A DNA stretch of 64,000 bases from Aliivibrio fischeri ATCC 7744 = JCM 18803 = DSM 507 (GTDB lineage Bacteria; Pseudomonadota; Gammaproteobacteria; Enterobacterales; Vibrionaceae), in NCBI RefSeq assembly GCF_023983475.1, contig NZ_CP092712.1, forward strand, positions 682,001 through 746,000, in the 5' to 3' direction. The notes beneath the pieces are model-generated. The model saw only the letters and a list, made by a program, of their open reading frames with translations, did not search any database and was not told the DNA's origin. Both the position numbers and the translations under genes were made by a program. Below are positions 50,529 through 61,236 of this stretch, in pieces (positions within the stretch are counted from its first letter, which is position 1; each line of letters begins with the position of its first letter).

Positions 50529-52244
50529 TTAGCTTAATTGCGCTTTAATGTGCTCAACAATGTTTGCCATTTCAACCGCTTCTTTCGTGTTTGCACGACG
50601 GTTCTTATACTCGAAGTTACCTTCATCCATGCTACGATCGCCGATAACGATCGTGTGTGGAATACCGATAAGTTCGATGTCTTTAAACATAACACCTGGG
50701 CGTTCTTTACGGTCATCGAATAGAACTTCGATACCCATTGCTGTTAATTCAGCATACAGTTTTTCAGCAGCTTCTTTAACACGCTCAGATTTGTGCATGT
50801 TCATAGGAACGATAGCAACCGTAAATGGTGCAATCGCTTCTGGCCATACAATGCCGTATTCGTCGTTGTTTTGTTCAATAGCTGATGCAACAACACGTGA
50901 TACACCGATACCATAACAACCCATTTCTAGAATTACGTTTTTACCGTTTGCATCTAGAACGCCACAATTCATCGCTTCTGAGTAGGCAGTACCTAATTGG
51001 AAGATGTGACCAACTTCGATACCACGTTTAAGTTGTAGCGTACCTTTACCACATGGGCTTGGATCACCTTCAACTACGTTACGTAAATCTTCAACTTGAC
51101 CTAGTTGCACATCACGATCCCAGTTAACACCAAAGAAGTGTTTACCATCGATGTTTGCACCTGTGCCAAAGTCACTCATTACAGCAACTGAACGGTCAAC
51201 GATGAATGGTAGTTCTAAACCTACAGGGCCAAGAGAACCTGCGCCTGCACCAATTAGATCACGAAGTTGTGCTTCGTCAGCCATTTCTAGTGGAGAAGCA
51301 ACTTGTGGAAGGTTTTCAGCTTTAACTTCGTTAAGCTCGTGATCACCACGGATGATAAGTGCGATGATATCAGCATCAACGTCATCAGACGCTTTAACAA
51401 ACAGTGTTTTTACTGTTTTTTCAATCGCAATACCGTGTTGCTCAACTAATTCTGCAATCGTTTTTGCGTTTGGTGTATCAACGGTTGTCATCTCTTGAGT
51501 AGGAGCTGCACGTTCTGCTGTTGGTGCTACTGCTTCTGCTTTTTCGATGTTTGCTGCGTAATCAGATTCTGTTGAGAATGCGATCAAATCTTCACCGCTT
51601 TCTGCAAGTACGTGGAACTCTTGAGAACCACTACCACCGATAGCACCAGAGTCAGCTAATACTGGACGGTATTCAAGACCCATACGGTCGAATGCTTTAC
51701 AGTATGCATCGTGCATTGCATCGTAAGACTTTTGCAGGCCTTCTTTGTCGATATCAAAGCTGTATGCATCCATCATGCAGAATTCACGAGCACGCATTAC
51801 GCCAAAACGTGGACGACGTTCGTCACGGAATTTAGTTTGAATTTGGTACAGGTTTAGCGGAAGTTGTTTGTAAGAGCTAACTTCGTTACGAACAAGGCTA
51901 GTGATAACTTCTTCAGCTGTTGGACTAAGTACAAACGGACGAACATGACGGTCAGTAAAACGAAGTAGTTCAGGGCCCATTTTTTCTGAGCGGCCTGTTT
52001 CTTCCCAAAGTTCAAATGGTTGAACTACGGGCATCAATGTTTCGATTGCACCTGCATTGTCGATCTCTTGACGAACGATGTTTTCGACTTTACGCAGTAC
52101 ACGTAGACCAGTAGGTAGCCAAGTATATAAACCTGAAGCCAGTCTACGAATCATACCTGCACGTAGCATAAGCTGGTGGCTTACTACTTCTGCGTCGTTT
52201 GGAGTCTCCTTCAGTGTTGAAAGAAGGTATTTGCTAGTGCGCAT
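50529..52244 (-). CDS. proS: Prolyl-tRNA synthetase (bacterial type with editing domain)
   Basis: Class II synthetase that charges tRNA-Pro and hydrolyses mischarged Ala-tRNA-Pro. Motif 2 region [26 protein letters not shown] and motif 3 region [17 protein letters not shown] flank a YbaK-like insertion domain (about residues 230-400, [15 protein letters not shown] and [18 protein letters not shown]). The C-terminal anticodon domain follows. The start [20 protein letters not shown] is standard (571 residues); an upstream in-frame ATG is less likely. Confidence 0.98.
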   Translation of the reverse strand: MRTSKYLLSTLKETPNDAEVVSHQLMLRAGMIRRLASGLYTWLPTGLRVLRKVENIVRQEIDNAGAIETLMPVVQPFELWEETGRSEKMGPELLRFTDRHVRPFVLSPTAEEVITSLVRNEVSSYKQLPLNLYQIQTKFRDERRPRFGVMRAREFCMMDAYSFDIDKEGLQKSYDAMHDAYCKAFDRMGLEYRPVLADSGAIGGSGSQEFHVLAESGEDLIAFSTESDYAANIEKAEAVAPTAERAAPTQEMTTVDTPNAKTIAELVEQHGIAIEKTVKTLFVKASDDVDADIIALIIRGDHELNEVKAENLPQVASPLEMADEAQLRDLIGAGAGSLGPVGLELPFIVDRSVAVMSDFGTGANIDGKHFFGVNWDRDVQLGQVEDLRNVVEGDPSPCGKGTLQLKRGIEVGHIFQLGTAYSEAMNCGVLDANGKNVILEMGCYGIGVSRVVASAIEQNNDEYGIVWPEAIAPFTVAIVPMNMHKSERVKEAAEKLYAELTAMGIEVLFDDRKERPGVMFKDIELIGIPHTIVIGDRSMDEGNFEYKNRRANTKEAVEMANIVEHIKAQLS

Positions 52245-52392
52245 GTTTTCATCCATTTGTTAGTTATGAATATTGGAATAGCTCGATTTAAACAGTTAAA
52301 CCGAGAGTTCAACCTTAGTATAGAGTCTGTTCTCTTAAGAATGGGCTCAAATCTAAAATTAAGCCCTATATAATATCAGCCCTAAAGCGATC

Positions 52393-53106
52393 TCAAAAGC
52401 GATCAATTGCAGTAACTGTAATAGAATTGCTTTCAACAAGGAATTTTACGTTTAAATCAAACAAATTTACGGCGTATTCTTTGTTATCGACTTTTCCTTT
52501 TTTATAAGCTGGACGAGGATCTTGTCCTAGTACTTCTTTGATCACCGCCTCTATCTCTCTTCTTTGTGGGTGAGAACTCAGTGATTTTTGTGCATCTATG
52601 GATAAAAACACATCTAACACATCGGGTTCTTTATCGGCAAAGCCGCCAAGGGCATCGGGAATTGAATCTGAATAGGGGATATAAGGTTTGATATCAATAA
52701 TTGGCGTGTTATCAACTAAATCGACACTGCCTAATTCTAAATAGGTTTGATTCCCTTCCTGGATAACTCCTTTTAACTCAACAGCAGACATACCAATGCC
52801 ATTTGGACGAAATGTGGCACGAGAAGCGAACACACCAATACGTTCATTTCCACCTAATCGTGGTGGACGAACTGTTGGTCTCCAGCCGGCTTCAAGGTTT
52901 TGATCAAATAGAAAAAGTAACCATAGGTGAGAGAATTGTTCGATGCCACGAATCGCTTCTGGTGAATTAGCCTCACCGACGAGTTTAATTCTTGATGTAG
53001 CACTCGGAGCCAAACGAGGCTGACGAGGTACCGCAAATTTTTCTTTGTAAGGAGATTGAATAAAACCAATAGGGTCGATGTGATAAGTCATTAGGCCATT
53101 TTTCAT
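52393..53106 (-). CDS. trmO: tRNA-Thr (m6t6A37) N6-methyltransferase TrmO (TsaA/YaeB)
   Basis: SAM-dependent enzyme that adds the N6-methyl group to t6A37 of tRNA-Thr(GGU), using the unusual UPF0066 beta-barrel fold. Conserved stretches are IGFIQSPYKEKFAVPRQPRLAP, LWLLFLFDQN, RLGGNERIGVFASRATFRPNGIGMSAVEL and DLVDNTPIIDIKPYIPY. The ATG with TGAAGA upstream is used; a later ATG (MTYHID) is possible. It is 237 residues. It lies between proS and metQ on the same strand. Confidence 0.92.
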   Translation of the reverse strand: MKNGLMTYHIDPIGFIQSPYKEKFAVPRQPRLAPSATSRIKLVGEANSPEAIRGIEQFSHLWLLFLFDQNLEAGWRPTVRPPRLGGNERIGVFASRATFRPNGIGMSAVELKGVIQEGNQTYLELGSVDLVDNTPIIDIKPYIPYSDSIPDALGGFADKEPDVLDVFLSIDAQKSLSSHPQRREIEAVIKEVLGQDPRPAYKKGKVDNKEYAVNLFDLNVKFLVESNSITVTAIDRF

Positions 53107-53128
53107 TATTAATATCTTCAGGCATTAA

Positions 53129-53158
53129 AAAAGGTTGACGCTCTCACGTCAACCTTTT
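53129..53158 (-). terminator. Intrinsic terminator of metNIQ
   Basis: AAAAGGTTGACG pairs with CGTCAACCTTTT over a 6-nt loop, followed on the minus strand by further T. It lies between metQ and trmO. Confidence 0.9.
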
Positions 53159-53185
53159 GTGGAATAACTTGTTAAAAGAAGGAGA

Positions 53186-54001
53186 TTACCAACCTTTAAC
53201 TACGCCACCTTTGAATGTTTTAAGAGCAGCTTGGTAAACTTCTTCAGATTGGTACGCTTTAACAAATGTTTTAACGTTTTCTGAGTTTACGTTGTCTGTG
53301 CGGCCAACGATTAGGTTTACGTATGGAGACTCTTTATCTTCTACAAAAATACCGTCTTTTTCTGGTACTAGGTTGATGCTACTTGCGTAAGTTGTGTTGA
53401 TTACAGATAACGCTACATCATCAAGAGAACGAGGCAATTGAGCTGCATCTAATTCAACAATAGTGATGTTTTTAGGGTTAGCCGTAATATCACGAACCGT
53501 TGCTGCAAGGCCTGCATCTTCACGAAGAGTAATTAACCCTTGTTGTTGAAGAAGAAGTAGAGAACGACCTAGGTTGGTTGGATCGTTTGGTACGGCGATA
53601 CGTGCGCCATCTTCAATTTGGTCAACTGATGTTACTTGTTTAGAGTAGCCAGCAATTGGGTATACAAAAGAGTTACCTGCAATTTCAATTTTGTAACCAC
53701 GATCAGCAACTTGTTGATCTAGGTATGGTTTGTGTTGGAATGCGTTTAGGTCAATAGAACCATCATCCAATGCTGCGTTTGGTGTTACATAATCTGTAAA
53801 AGTAACAAGTTCAACATCAAGACCGTATTGTTCTTTTGCTACTTTAGCTGCAACTTCAGCAACTTGTGCTTCTGCACCCGCCATTACGCCTACTTTAATT
53901 GAATTTGTTTTTGCTTTTGCTTCTTCTTGTCCACAACCCGTAAGGATAAGTGTTGATGCTAGGCCAGCAACAGCAGCCAGTTTTTTCAGATTCAATTTCA
54001 T
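53186..54001 (-). CDS. metQ: Methionine-binding lipoprotein MetQ
   Basis: Substrate-binding component of the MetNIQ importer for D- and L-methionine, anchored by lipid. The lipobox is LILTGCGQEE (Cys about residue 23). The NlpA-family fold shows in IKVGVMAGAEAQVAEVAAKVAKE, VTFTDYVTPNAALDDGSIDLNAFQHKPYLDQ and VPNDPTNLGRSLLLLQ. It is 271 residues, the last gene of the metN-I-Q operon, 38 bases after metI. Confidence 0.97.
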   Translation of the reverse strand: MKLNLKKLAAVAGLASTLILTGCGQEEAKAKTNSIKVGVMAGAEAQVAEVAAKVAKEQYGLDVELVTFTDYVTPNAALDDGSIDLNAFQHKPYLDQQVADRGYKIEIAGNSFVYPIAGYSKQVTSVDQIEDGARIAVPNDPTNLGRSLLLLQQQGLITLREDAGLAATVRDITANPKNITIVELDAAQLPRSLDDVALSVINTTYASSINLVPEKDGIFVEDKESPYVNLIVGRTDNVNSENVKTFVKAYQSEEVYQAALKTFKGGVVKGW

Positions 54002-54039
54002 TATTTACTCCTTAAAAATGAATTCCATATTAAATAAAA

Positions 54040-54717
54040 TTAACGGTGATCGACTTTTTTAACTAAAGCATCACCAACAGATTGAATGATTTGAACCAAA
54101 ACAATCAGCATAACAACGGTCACTGCCATGATAGTTAAATCATAACGGTGGAAACCATATCGAATAGCAACATCACCTAAACCACCGCCGCCAACAGTAC
54201 CTGCCATTGCAGAATAGCTAACTAGTGTGACTAGTGTGATAGTAACTGAGTTTAAAATAGTTGGTAGTGCTTCTGGAAGCAGTACTTTTGTAATGATTTG
54301 CAGTGGTGTTGCGCCCATTGATTGTGCCGCTTCAACCAGACCACTTGGTACTTCGATTAACGCACCTTCAATTAAACGAGCAACAAATGGAATCGCCCCA
54401 ATGGTTAGTGGAACGATAGCTGCTGTAGTGCCAATAAAGCTACCAACAATCAGTTTTGTTACAGGGATAATTGCAACCATTAAAACCAAGAAAGGTACAG
54501 AACGTCCTACGTTTACAATCGCACCAAGTACGCTATTAAACGCGGTGTTTTCCATTAGACCACCTTTTTTAGTGATATGAAGAACAACACCAAGAGGGAT
54601 ACCAATAGCAAAGCCAACGATACCAGCAACCGCAACCATATATAGGGTTTCGCCAGTTGCGTTTAATAATAACTTGCTGTTTAAATCAAGCCATGCAGAA
54701 ATCACATCAAACGACAT
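54040..54717 (-). CDS. metI: Methionine ABC importer permease MetI
   Basis: Inner-membrane permease with about five helices. The EAA loop ([27 protein letters not shown]) and the C-terminal [19 protein letters not shown] helix are typical. It is 225 residues. Its ATG overlaps the end of metN by 11 bases. Confidence 0.97.
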   Translation of the reverse strand: MSFDVISAWLDLNSKLLLNATGETLYMVAVAGIVGFAIGIPLGVVLHITKKGGLMENTAFNSVLGAIVNVGRSVPFLVLMVAIIPVTKLIVGSFIGTTAAIVPLTIGAIPFVARLIEGALIEVPSGLVEAAQSMGATPLQIITKVLLPEALPTILNSVTITLVTLVSYSAMAGTVGGGGLGDVAIRYGFHRYDLTIMAVTVVMLIVLVQIIQSVGDALVKKVDHR

Positions 54718-55741
54718 AACCTAACACCTCTACTTTTACATGATGATTACGTAAGAACTCAATTGCTTTTTGAGTTGATTCTTGATTACCAAATACTTCA
54801 GCAAGCATTAAACCAAATTTAACACCACCAGCGTAATCAATATCAGAGCTTAAGATACTAATATCAATATCAAATTCGCGAGATATTTGACTGATAACAG
54901 GAGCATCAACCGTTGAGCCTGTAAATTCTAAACGAATAAGAGGGTAACTACCTTCAGCATAAGTATCTTTCAAACGGGCTTTGAAATCTTCAGGGATTGA
55001 TAGATCTAATGTTGCACGAATAAATTCTTGAGCTAGTGCTGTTTTTGGATGCGCAAAAATGTCACTAACAGCTCCTTTCTCAACCAATTCTCCACCACCG
55101 ATAATTGCTACTTCATGACAGATGTTTTTTACCACTTCCATTTCATGGGTAATGATAAGAATAGTAATGCTTAATTTACGGTTTAGATCTTTAATCAGTT
55201 CTAGAATTGATTTTGTTGTTGCAGGATCAAGGGCGCTAGTTGCTTCATCACACAGTAACACTTTTGGATCCGTTGAAAGTGCACGAGCGATAGCAACACG
55301 TTGTTTCTGACCACCACTAAGGTTTGCAGGATAAGTATGGTGTTTATCTGCTAAGCCAACTAAATCTAATAATTCAGTTACTTTCTTTTGAATTTCTTGT
55401 TTTGATTTACCAGCAAGCTCTAATGGTAAAGCAACGTTATCAAATACAGTTCGTGATGCTAAAAGGTTAAAGTGCTGGAAGATCATCCCAATATTACGAC
55501 GAGCTTTACTTAACTCACTAGAAGAGAGTTTCGTTAAATCTACACCATCGACAATCACTTCACCATCAGTTGGTCTTTCTAGCATGTTTACACAGCGTAT
55601 CAGTGTGCTTTTCCCTGCACCCGATGAGCCAATCACACCAAAGATGGTGCCTTGAGCAATACGAAGATTAATATCTTTAAGAGCATTAATTTCCTTTGCT
55701 CCTTGATAAAAAATCTTATTAACACGGTTTATTTCAATCAT
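54707..55741 (-). CDS. metN: Methionine ABC importer ATPase MetN
   Basis: ATPase of the methionine importer. Walker [13 protein letters not shown] (about residue 35), signature [15 protein letters not shown], Walker [12 protein letters not shown], and a C-terminal NIL regulatory domain (about 265-344) that binds methionine for trans-inhibition. The ATG at 55741 ([11 protein letters not shown]) gives the standard 344 residues; an in-frame extension upstream is not supported. Met boxes lie 116-147 bases upstream. Confidence 0.97.
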   Translation of the reverse strand: MIEINRVNKIFYQGAKEINALKDINLRIAQGTIFGVIGSSGAGKSTLIRCVNMLERPTDGEVIVDGVDLTKLSSSELSKARRNIGMIFQHFNLLASRTVFDNVALPLELAGKSKQEIQKKVTELLDLVGLADKHHTYPANLSGGQKQRVAIARALSTDPKVLLCDEATSALDPATTKSILELIKDLNRKLSITILIITHEMEVVKNICHEVAIIGGGELVEKGAVSDIFAHPKTALAQEFIRATLDLSIPEDFKARLKDTYAEGSYPLIRLEFTGSTVDAPVISQISREFDIDISILSSDIDYAGGVKFGLMLAEVFGNQESTQKAIEFLRNHHVKVEVLGYVV

Positions 55742-55856
55742 GATTCGCCTTGAACTGCATTTCGTAAAAAGATAGTTAACAAAGGTTACAAAACCTGAGC
55801 AATCTCTCATTTTTTATGTTTTACTGATGCTATTTCGGATACTGATTTAAGTCAAT

Positions 55857-55888
55857 AGATATTTTTACGTCTAGACGTCTAAACGCAT
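55857..55888. promoter_or_regulatory. Tandem Met boxes (MetJ operator) for metNIQ
   Basis: Four contiguous 8-bp units match the MetJ consensus AGACGTCT: AGATATTT (55857, five of eight), TTACGTCT (55865, six of eight), AGACGTCT (55873, perfect) and AAACGCAT (55881, five of eight). This implies repression of methionine uptake by MetJ-SAM, as for metNIQ in enteric bacteria. The site also lies upstream of gmhB, which may be incidental. Confidence 0.82.
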
Positions 55889-55964
55889 AAAATAAGGTGT
55901 CAATAAGTAAAAAGCATGAGATAATTTTTAGTATTAATCGATTTGATTCATAGAGGGTGTCACC

Positions 55965-56516
55965 TTGTCCAAACCAGCGGTATTTATTGATAGAGATGGC
56001 GTGATCAACGTTGATCGCGGATATGTTCATAAACGCGATGACTTTGAATACATTGATGGTGTATTTGAGGCTACGAAAAAACTCAAAGAAATGGGTTACC
56101 TATTAGTATTGGTAACTAACCAGTCAGGTATTGCTCGCGGTATGTTCACTGAAGATCAATTTGAAATCCTTACTGAATGGATGGATTGGAACTTTGCTGA
56201 TAATGGCGTTGACTTTGATGGTATTTATTACTGTCCTCACCACCCTGAAGCGACTGTTGAAAAATACAAAGAAGCATGTGACTGCCGTAAACCAAATCCG
56301 GGTATGTTGGTTTCTGCACAACGTTTCTTAGATATCGACATGGAAAATTCAATCATGATCGGTGATAAGAAAGAAGACATGATGGCAGCGCAAGCGGCTG
56401 GTGTTGGTACTCGTATTTTAGTTCGAACTGGTAAGCCAGTAACTGAAGAAGGTGAAGCATTAGCAACAACAGTTCTTGATAGTGTTGCGGATGTACCAAA
56501 GTTCTTGTCTGCTTAG
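55965..56516 (+). CDS. gmhB: D-glycero-beta-D-manno-heptose-1,7-bisphosphate 7-phosphatase
   Basis: HAD-family phosphatase of ADP-heptose synthesis for the LPS inner core. HAD motif I is [16 protein letters not shown], motif II VTNQSG, and motif [18 protein letters not shown]. The zinc-binding loop is [21 protein letters not shown]. The start is TTG, the codon that yields [11 protein letters not shown], with AGAGGGTG upstream. It is 183 residues, divergent from metN. Confidence 0.96.
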   Translation: MSKPAVFIDRDGVINVDRGYVHKRDDFEYIDGVFEATKKLKEMGYLLVLVTNQSGIARGMFTEDQFEILTEWMDWNFADNGVDFDGIYYCPHHPEATVEKYKEACDCRKPNPGMLVSAQRFLDIDMENSIMIGDKKEDMMAAQAAGVGTRILVRTGKPVTEEGEALATTVLDSVADVPKFLSA

Positions 56517-56543
56517 CTAGATTCGTTAAAGAGAATATAAATG

Positions 56544-56579
56544 AAACGCCTATAGAGAAATCTGTGGGCGTTTTTTTTA
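56544..56579 (+). terminator. Intrinsic terminator of gmhB
   Basis: AAACGCC with GGGCGTTT (interrupted lower stem) over a loop of about 14 nt and then eight T. Confidence 0.85.
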
Positions 56580-56717
56580 TGTGTTAACAATGAATATGTT
56601 AGCGGACTTTTTCTTTCTGTCTTATTTTTAAGATGAGAAAAGTGTATCTTTATTAGGCAAATTTACCTAGAGTTGAGTATATAGATGGATTTTAAGTGAT
56701 CTGATTAAGGATTACAG

Positions 56718-56900
56718 ATGAAGGTGGTCGTTATGAATAAGCTTGATAAAGGTAAGAGTTTGCTTTTAGACAAAGAGCAACCGAAAGCATTATGCCATCA
56801 AAAAGCTCCTGTAGATGAAACGGTTAACACGTGGGATCTACTTACGGATGAACAACAACAAGATATACTTTCTCATTTAAGTGAAATTCCTTTTCAGTAA
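56718..56900 (+). CDS. Small protein of unknown function (60 or 55 residues)
   Basis: A short hydrophilic protein (…MNKLDKGKSLLLDKEQPKALCHQKAPVDETVNTWDLLTDEQQ…), with an acidic helix-forming end and no membrane segment. Two starts have credible ribosome-binding sites: ATG 56718 (AAGGATTACAG) and ATG 56733 (GAAGGTGGTCG). Its codon use resembles the neighbours. I do not recognise the family. It stands alone between the gmhB terminator and the peptide-type importer. Confidence 0.6.
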   Translation: MKVVVMNKLDKGKSLLLDKEQPKALCHQKAPVDETVNTWDLLTDEQQQDILSHLSEIPFQ

Positions 56901-57193
56901 CAACCTCGTTTAAAAACTCTCTTTTTATCAGTAGATAATTTAATCCAATGAGGTTTAATTTGTGACACTTTCATAACAATTGTGTCAAAAACTCGCCTTT
57001 TACTTTCTAATCCCCGCGCTATTCTGCAAACTGTTAACTCAATTACATTATCAATGGTTGTCTTTGTAGTTACTTAACTATTGAACTAACTTAATAAAAT
57101 TATTATAAAAATAAATACAGTTTGGGCTAGAAATATAGCCTAACTCGTATAACGACAACGGAGTTTGTCGAAGGACATGGAGTACTGTCACGG
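56901..57193. promoter_or_regulatory. Upstream region of the peptide-type ABC importer operon
   Basis: 293 bases, AT-rich, with no ORF. Visible features are an inverted repeat TTGTGACAC ... GTGTCAA (about 56959-56989, 6-bp perfect core TGACAC/GTGTCA spaced 15 bases), a small hairpin GGCTAGAAATATAGCC (57124-57139), and CGACAACGGAGTTTGTCG (about 57153-57170) just before the ribosome-binding site. The repeat is a candidate operator (CRP-like half, not a full match). Confidence 0.45.
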
Positions 57194-58222
57194 ATGATAT
57201 CTTACCTACTTAGGCGACTTTTATTAGTTGTTCCTACCTTTATCGGTATTACTTTACTTATTTTTGCTCTTACTCGATTTGTTCCGGGTGGGCCAGTAGA
57301 GCGTATGCTGCTAAGTCTACAAATGCAGGGTGCTTCAGAAACGGGCGGCACAAGCAGTGTTACCGATGGTAATAACGCCTTATCGGAAGAGCAGATTGAA
57401 GAACTGAATGCTTTTTATGGCTTAGATAAGCCGGTGTTTGAAGCGTATTATGATTGGTTAACTAAGTTGGTTGTTTTAGATTTGGGTGAGTCCACTCGTT
57501 ATTATGAACCTGTTTGGGACATGATAGCCGAACGTTTACCTGTTTCTCTCTTTTATGGAGGGATGACGTTTTTGCTCAGTTATCTCATATCCATTCCGCT
57601 TGGCTACTTAAAAGCGCTAAAACATGGTTCTATCTTAGATTCAACCTCGTCAATTGCCATCTTTGTTGGTTTTGCTTTACCCGGTTATGTCATTGGGGTC
57701 TTTTTGATTAGCTTGTTTAGTTATCAATTAGAGTGGTTTCCAATGGGCGGTTTTATTAGTGATGACTTTGATGATTTTGGTGCGTTTGAACAGATCAAAG
57801 ACATCATGTGGCATGCCATTCTTCCTCTATTTTGTTATTTGATCGGTGACTTTGCACTACTTACCATGACGATGAAAAATAATTTAATGGAGAACTTAGC
57901 GTCTGATTATGTTCGTACCGCGATTGCTAAAGGGTTGCCATTTAGAAAAGCGGTTCGTAAACACGCATTGCGTAATAGCTTAATTCCTGTTGCGAGTCAT
58001 TTTGGTAATTCGTTAATGTTCTTTATGACGGGATCATTCTTAATTGAGGTTATTTTTAATATTGATGGCATTGGATTGCTTGGATACGAAGCCATTATGG
58101 AGCGTGATTACCCTGTGGTGATGGGGTTGTTTGCGATTAATGCCATGATGTTAATGATAGGCAATATTTTGTCTGATGTGTGTGTTGCTGTGGTGGATCC
58201 ACGCGTGAATTTTGGAGCCTAG
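57194..58222 (+). CDS. Peptide-type ABC importer permease (YejB/OppB-like)
   Basis: Inner-membrane permease with the N-terminal helix MISYLLRRLLLVVPTFIGI typical of OppB/DppB/YejB proteins, a periplasmic stretch with a GLDKPVFEAYYDWLTKLVVLDLGES signature, and about five more helices with an EAA-type loop (YVRTAIAKGLPFRKAVRKHALRNSLIP). It is 342 residues. It heads a five-gene set: two permeases, binding protein, two ATPases. Confidence 0.87.
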   Translation: MISYLLRRLLLVVPTFIGITLLIFALTRFVPGGPVERMLLSLQMQGASETGGTSSVTDGNNALSEEQIEELNAFYGLDKPVFEAYYDWLTKLVVLDLGESTRYYEPVWDMIAERLPVSLFYGGMTFLLSYLISIPLGYLKALKHGSILDSTSSIAIFVGFALPGYVIGVFLISLFSYQLEWFPMGGFISDDFDDFGAFEQIKDIMWHAILPLFCYLIGDFALLTMTMKNNLMENLASDYVRTAIAKGLPFRKAVRKHALRNSLIPVASHFGNSLMFFMTGSFLIEVIFNIDGIGLLGYEAIMERDYPVVMGLFAINAMMLMIGNILSDVCVAVVDPRVNFGA

Positions 58223-58224
58223 TT

Positions 58225-59277
58225 ATGACATTATCATTCAATTTAAGTCCATTAACGCAAAAGAAAATCCAACGTTTTAAAGGGATCAAAAGAGGTTATT
58301 GGTCATTCTTAATTTTATCGGCTTTATTGGTTCTTTCTATTTTTGCAGAGATGTTTGTTAATAGCCGTGCTTTATTGGTGAGTTATCAAGGTGAATGGCA
58401 TTTTCCAACTTATACAGATATGAAGCCGGGAAATACCTTTGGTCTTGATTATGTCCATGAGACCAACTATCGAGATTTGAAAGTTAAATTTGAACAAGAG
58501 GGGAAAGGGAATTTCGTTATCATGCCCATTATTCCTTGGAACCCTTATGAACAGGATTTTTCAGGGGATTTTCCTCCTACTGAGCCCAGTTTTGAAGGAC
58601 AACATTATTTAGGCACCGATACGATTGGTCGAGATATTGTGTCTCGCTTGGTTTATGGCTTTCGGATTGCTATGGGCTTTGCTTTAATTACCTTGGCAAT
58701 ATCTTACGCCATCGGTGTTTCTGTTGGTTGTGCAATGGGGTTCTTTGGTGGGAAGTTTGATTTGTTTTTTCAACGTTTTATCGAAATTTGGTCTATGGTG
58801 CCTTTCTTATATGTCATCATGATTTTAGTCTCCATCATGAAGCCAAGTTTTATGCTTTTTACCTTAATCAATGTCATGTTTGGCTGGATGGGGATGACAT
58901 GGTATATGCGAACCATGACTTATAAAGAGAAAGCTCGGGAATACGTCATGGCCGCTAAAGCATTAGGTGCATCAAATACACGAATTTTGTTTCACCATAT
59001 CTTACCAAATACCATGGTAATGATTGTTACCTTAGCGCCATTTACCATTGTCGCCAATATCACTGCTCTTACTGCTTTGGATTATTTGGGACTAGGTTTA
59101 ATGCCACCGACACCAAGTTGGGGAGAACTATTGCAACAAGGTAAATCAAATTTAGATTCACCATGGATAGCGAGCTCTGTTGTTACGGCAATTGTCACCG
59201 TATTAATTATGGTGACGTTTATTGGGGAAGGGATCCGTGAGGCGTTCGATCCGAAAAAACACACGAGATATGTTTAA
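58225..59277 (+). CDS. Peptide-type ABC importer permease (YejE/OppC-like)
   Basis: Second permease, with an N-terminal amphipathic segment and helix, a periplasmic insertion of about 100 residues (about 45-150), then the HYLGTDTIGRDIVSRLVYGFRIAMG signature and about five helices. The EAA loop is AREYVMAAKALGASNTRILFHHILPN. The ATG 2 bases after the previous stop, preceded by TTGGAGCC, gives 350 residues, like YejE; an upstream frame start inside the previous gene is rejected. Confidence 0.87.
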   Translation: MTLSFNLSPLTQKKIQRFKGIKRGYWSFLILSALLVLSIFAEMFVNSRALLVSYQGEWHFPTYTDMKPGNTFGLDYVHETNYRDLKVKFEQEGKGNFVIMPIIPWNPYEQDFSGDFPPTEPSFEGQHYLGTDTIGRDIVSRLVYGFRIAMGFALITLAISYAIGVSVGCAMGFFGGKFDLFFQRFIEIWSMVPFLYVIMILVSIMKPSFMLFTLINVMFGWMGMTWYMRTMTYKEKAREYVMAAKALGASNTRILFHHILPNTMVMIVTLAPFTIVANITALTALDYLGLGLMPPTPSWGELLQQGKSNLDSPWIASSVVTAIVTVLIMVTFIGEGIREAFDPKKHTRYV

Positions 59278-59307
59278 TACCAATCGAAAATAATAAGAAA
59301 GGAATCG

Positions 59308-61149
59308 ATGATGAAAAAAGGACTGACAACATTAGCGGTATCAATCGCTGCATTATTCAGCTTTCAAACGTTATCTGCTGATTTACCCAACAATCTAGAG
59401 TGGGAAACGAATGATTCAGCACCGACATTTGCATCACCAAAAGCGACCTTTGGTGGGACGTTTCGAACCTATGCATTGAGCTTTCCTCAAACGTTTCGAA
59501 CGGTAGGGCCGGACTCTAATGGCACCTTTCGTTCGTGGATATTACAAGCCAACTTACCGCCATTAATGAAACACCCAAACACCAATGAATGGTTGCCAGG
59601 ATTAGCGCAATCTTGGGCGTTTGGTGATGATAATAAAACCGTTTATTTTAAGTTAAACCCTAAAGCAACATGGAGTGATGGCAAACCGGTAACAGCCGAC
59701 GACTATCAGTTTATGCTTAAATTAATGCGTTCAAAAGATATTGTTGCTCCTTGGTATAACGACTTTTTTACCAATGAAATTGCAGATGTGATCTCTTTTG
59801 ATAAACATACGATAGCGGTCGTTTCTGCAAAAGCCCGTAACCGAGATGAATTAATTGAATATACAAACTTAATGCCACGTCCAGCCCATTTTTATGGCAA
59901 GCCGAAAGTCGATAAAAATAACGACGGTATTGATGATAAGTTTGTTCGTAAATACAACTTCAAACCAGAGCCGGTGACTGGGCCTTATTACATCGACAAG
60001 ATTAAAAAAGGCAAAAACATTGCGTTTAAACACGTCGGTGAGGATTGGTGGGGTTATGAAAATAAATACAATCAACACCGTTTTAATGTCGAAAAAATTA
60101 ATATTAAAGTGATCCGTGATGCGGATATTGCCCTTAAACATTTTGAAAAAGGCAATTTAGATTCGTTTGATTTAGTGCGACCTGATTTGTGGCATGAGAA
60201 ATCGGATGGTAAAAATTATCAGAATGGCTACATACAAAAAGCATGGGTATATAACCAAGCTGCGGTTGGAGCCGGGGGACTTTGGCTGAATACGGCAAAA
60301 CCAATGCTAGATGATATTAATGTTCGTAAAGGCATTATGTTTGCGACCGACTTTGACATGATGATTGCTAAGGTTTTACGTAATGATTATTCACGTAAAC
60401 CAAATGGTATGGGCTTTGGTCACCCGGGTTACGATAATACCGACATAAAAGCGCCTAAGTTTGATGCTAAAAAAGCCATTGAGTATTTTGAAAAGGCAGG
60501 GTTTAGCAAAGTAGGCTCTGACGGTATCCGTATCAATGATAAAGGGGAACGCTTGAGTTTTGCGGTTACCTATTCACAGCAGTCATTCACTCCTCGAGTT
60601 GCGGTATTAAAAGAACAGGCAAAATTAGCGGGTTTAGATTTTGAACTTAATCTGATTGATGGCTCTAGTATGTTTAAATACGTACTTGAGAAAAAACACG
60701 ATATTTCTTTCCATAATATGGGCACAGGCGACATTCCTGCCTATTGGGAGTATTTCCATTCAGATAATGCCAATAAACCACAAACCAATCATTTCACCAA
60801 CTTCACATCCCCAGAACTAGATGGGTTGATCGATTCATTTAAAAGTGAATTCGATATTGAGAAAAAACGGGCGCTTTCTCGTGAGATCCAACAAGTGATT
60901 GCCGATGCGAATGTTATTGTTCCTGGTTATATGGTGCCTTACGCTCGCGCTGGTTTTTGGCGTTGGATGAAGTTACCAGAGCAAATGGCCACTAAGCAGA
61001 CCGGTTATCTGTTTCATGGTTGGGGTTTTGCTCAAACCTTCAGTACGTTCTGGATTGATGAAGAGATAAAGAAAGAAACAAAAGCGGCAATGAAGTCGGG
61101 TAAAACGTTTGAACCCGTTACGATTATCGATGATACCTATAAATTATAG
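59308..61149 (+). CDS. Peptide-type ABC importer periplasmic binding protein (SBP_bac_5, YejA-like)
   Basis: A 613-residue periplasmic protein with a signal peptide ending near AALFSFQTLSA. It has the family opening FGGTFRTYALSFPQTFRTVG, the TWSDGKPVTADDYQFMLKLM motif, and a DKNNDGIDDKF loop near residue 200 that resembles a dockerin or EF-hand calcium loop. Its size and partner permeases resemble the YejABEF system, which takes up oligopeptides and microcin C-type peptides. Substrate here is unknown. It sits between permease and ATPase genes. Confidence 0.85.
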   Translation: MMKKGLTTLAVSIAALFSFQTLSADLPNNLEWETNDSAPTFASPKATFGGTFRTYALSFPQTFRTVGPDSNGTFRSWILQANLPPLMKHPNTNEWLPGLAQSWAFGDDNKTVYFKLNPKATWSDGKPVTADDYQFMLKLMRSKDIVAPWYNDFFTNEIADVISFDKHTIAVVSAKARNRDELIEYTNLMPRPAHFYGKPKVDKNNDGIDDKFVRKYNFKPEPVTGPYYIDKIKKGKNIAFKHVGEDWWGYENKYNQHRFNVEKINIKVIRDADIALKHFEKGNLDSFDLVRPDLWHEKSDGKNYQNGYIQKAWVYNQAAVGAGGLWLNTAKPMLDDINVRKGIMFATDFDMMIAKVLRNDYSRKPNGMGFGHPGYDNTDIKAPKFDAKKAIEYFEKAGFSKVGSDGIRINDKGERLSFAVTYSQQSFTPRVAVLKEQAKLAGLDFELNLIDGSSMFKYVLEKKHDISFHNMGTGDIPAYWEYFHSDNANKPQTNHFTNFTSPELDGLIDSFKSEFDIEKKRALSREIQQVIADANVIVPGYMVPYARAGFWRWMKLPEQMATKQTGYLFHGWGFAQTFSTFWIDEEIKKETKAAMKSGKTFEPVTIIDDTYKL

Positions 61150-61236
61150 AGATATCAGTACGTATTGATAGCCAGTAATAAAGACTAGGCGAGGGATCGC
61201 CTAGTGTAAATAATAATAAAAATAGCGAAGAAGCAT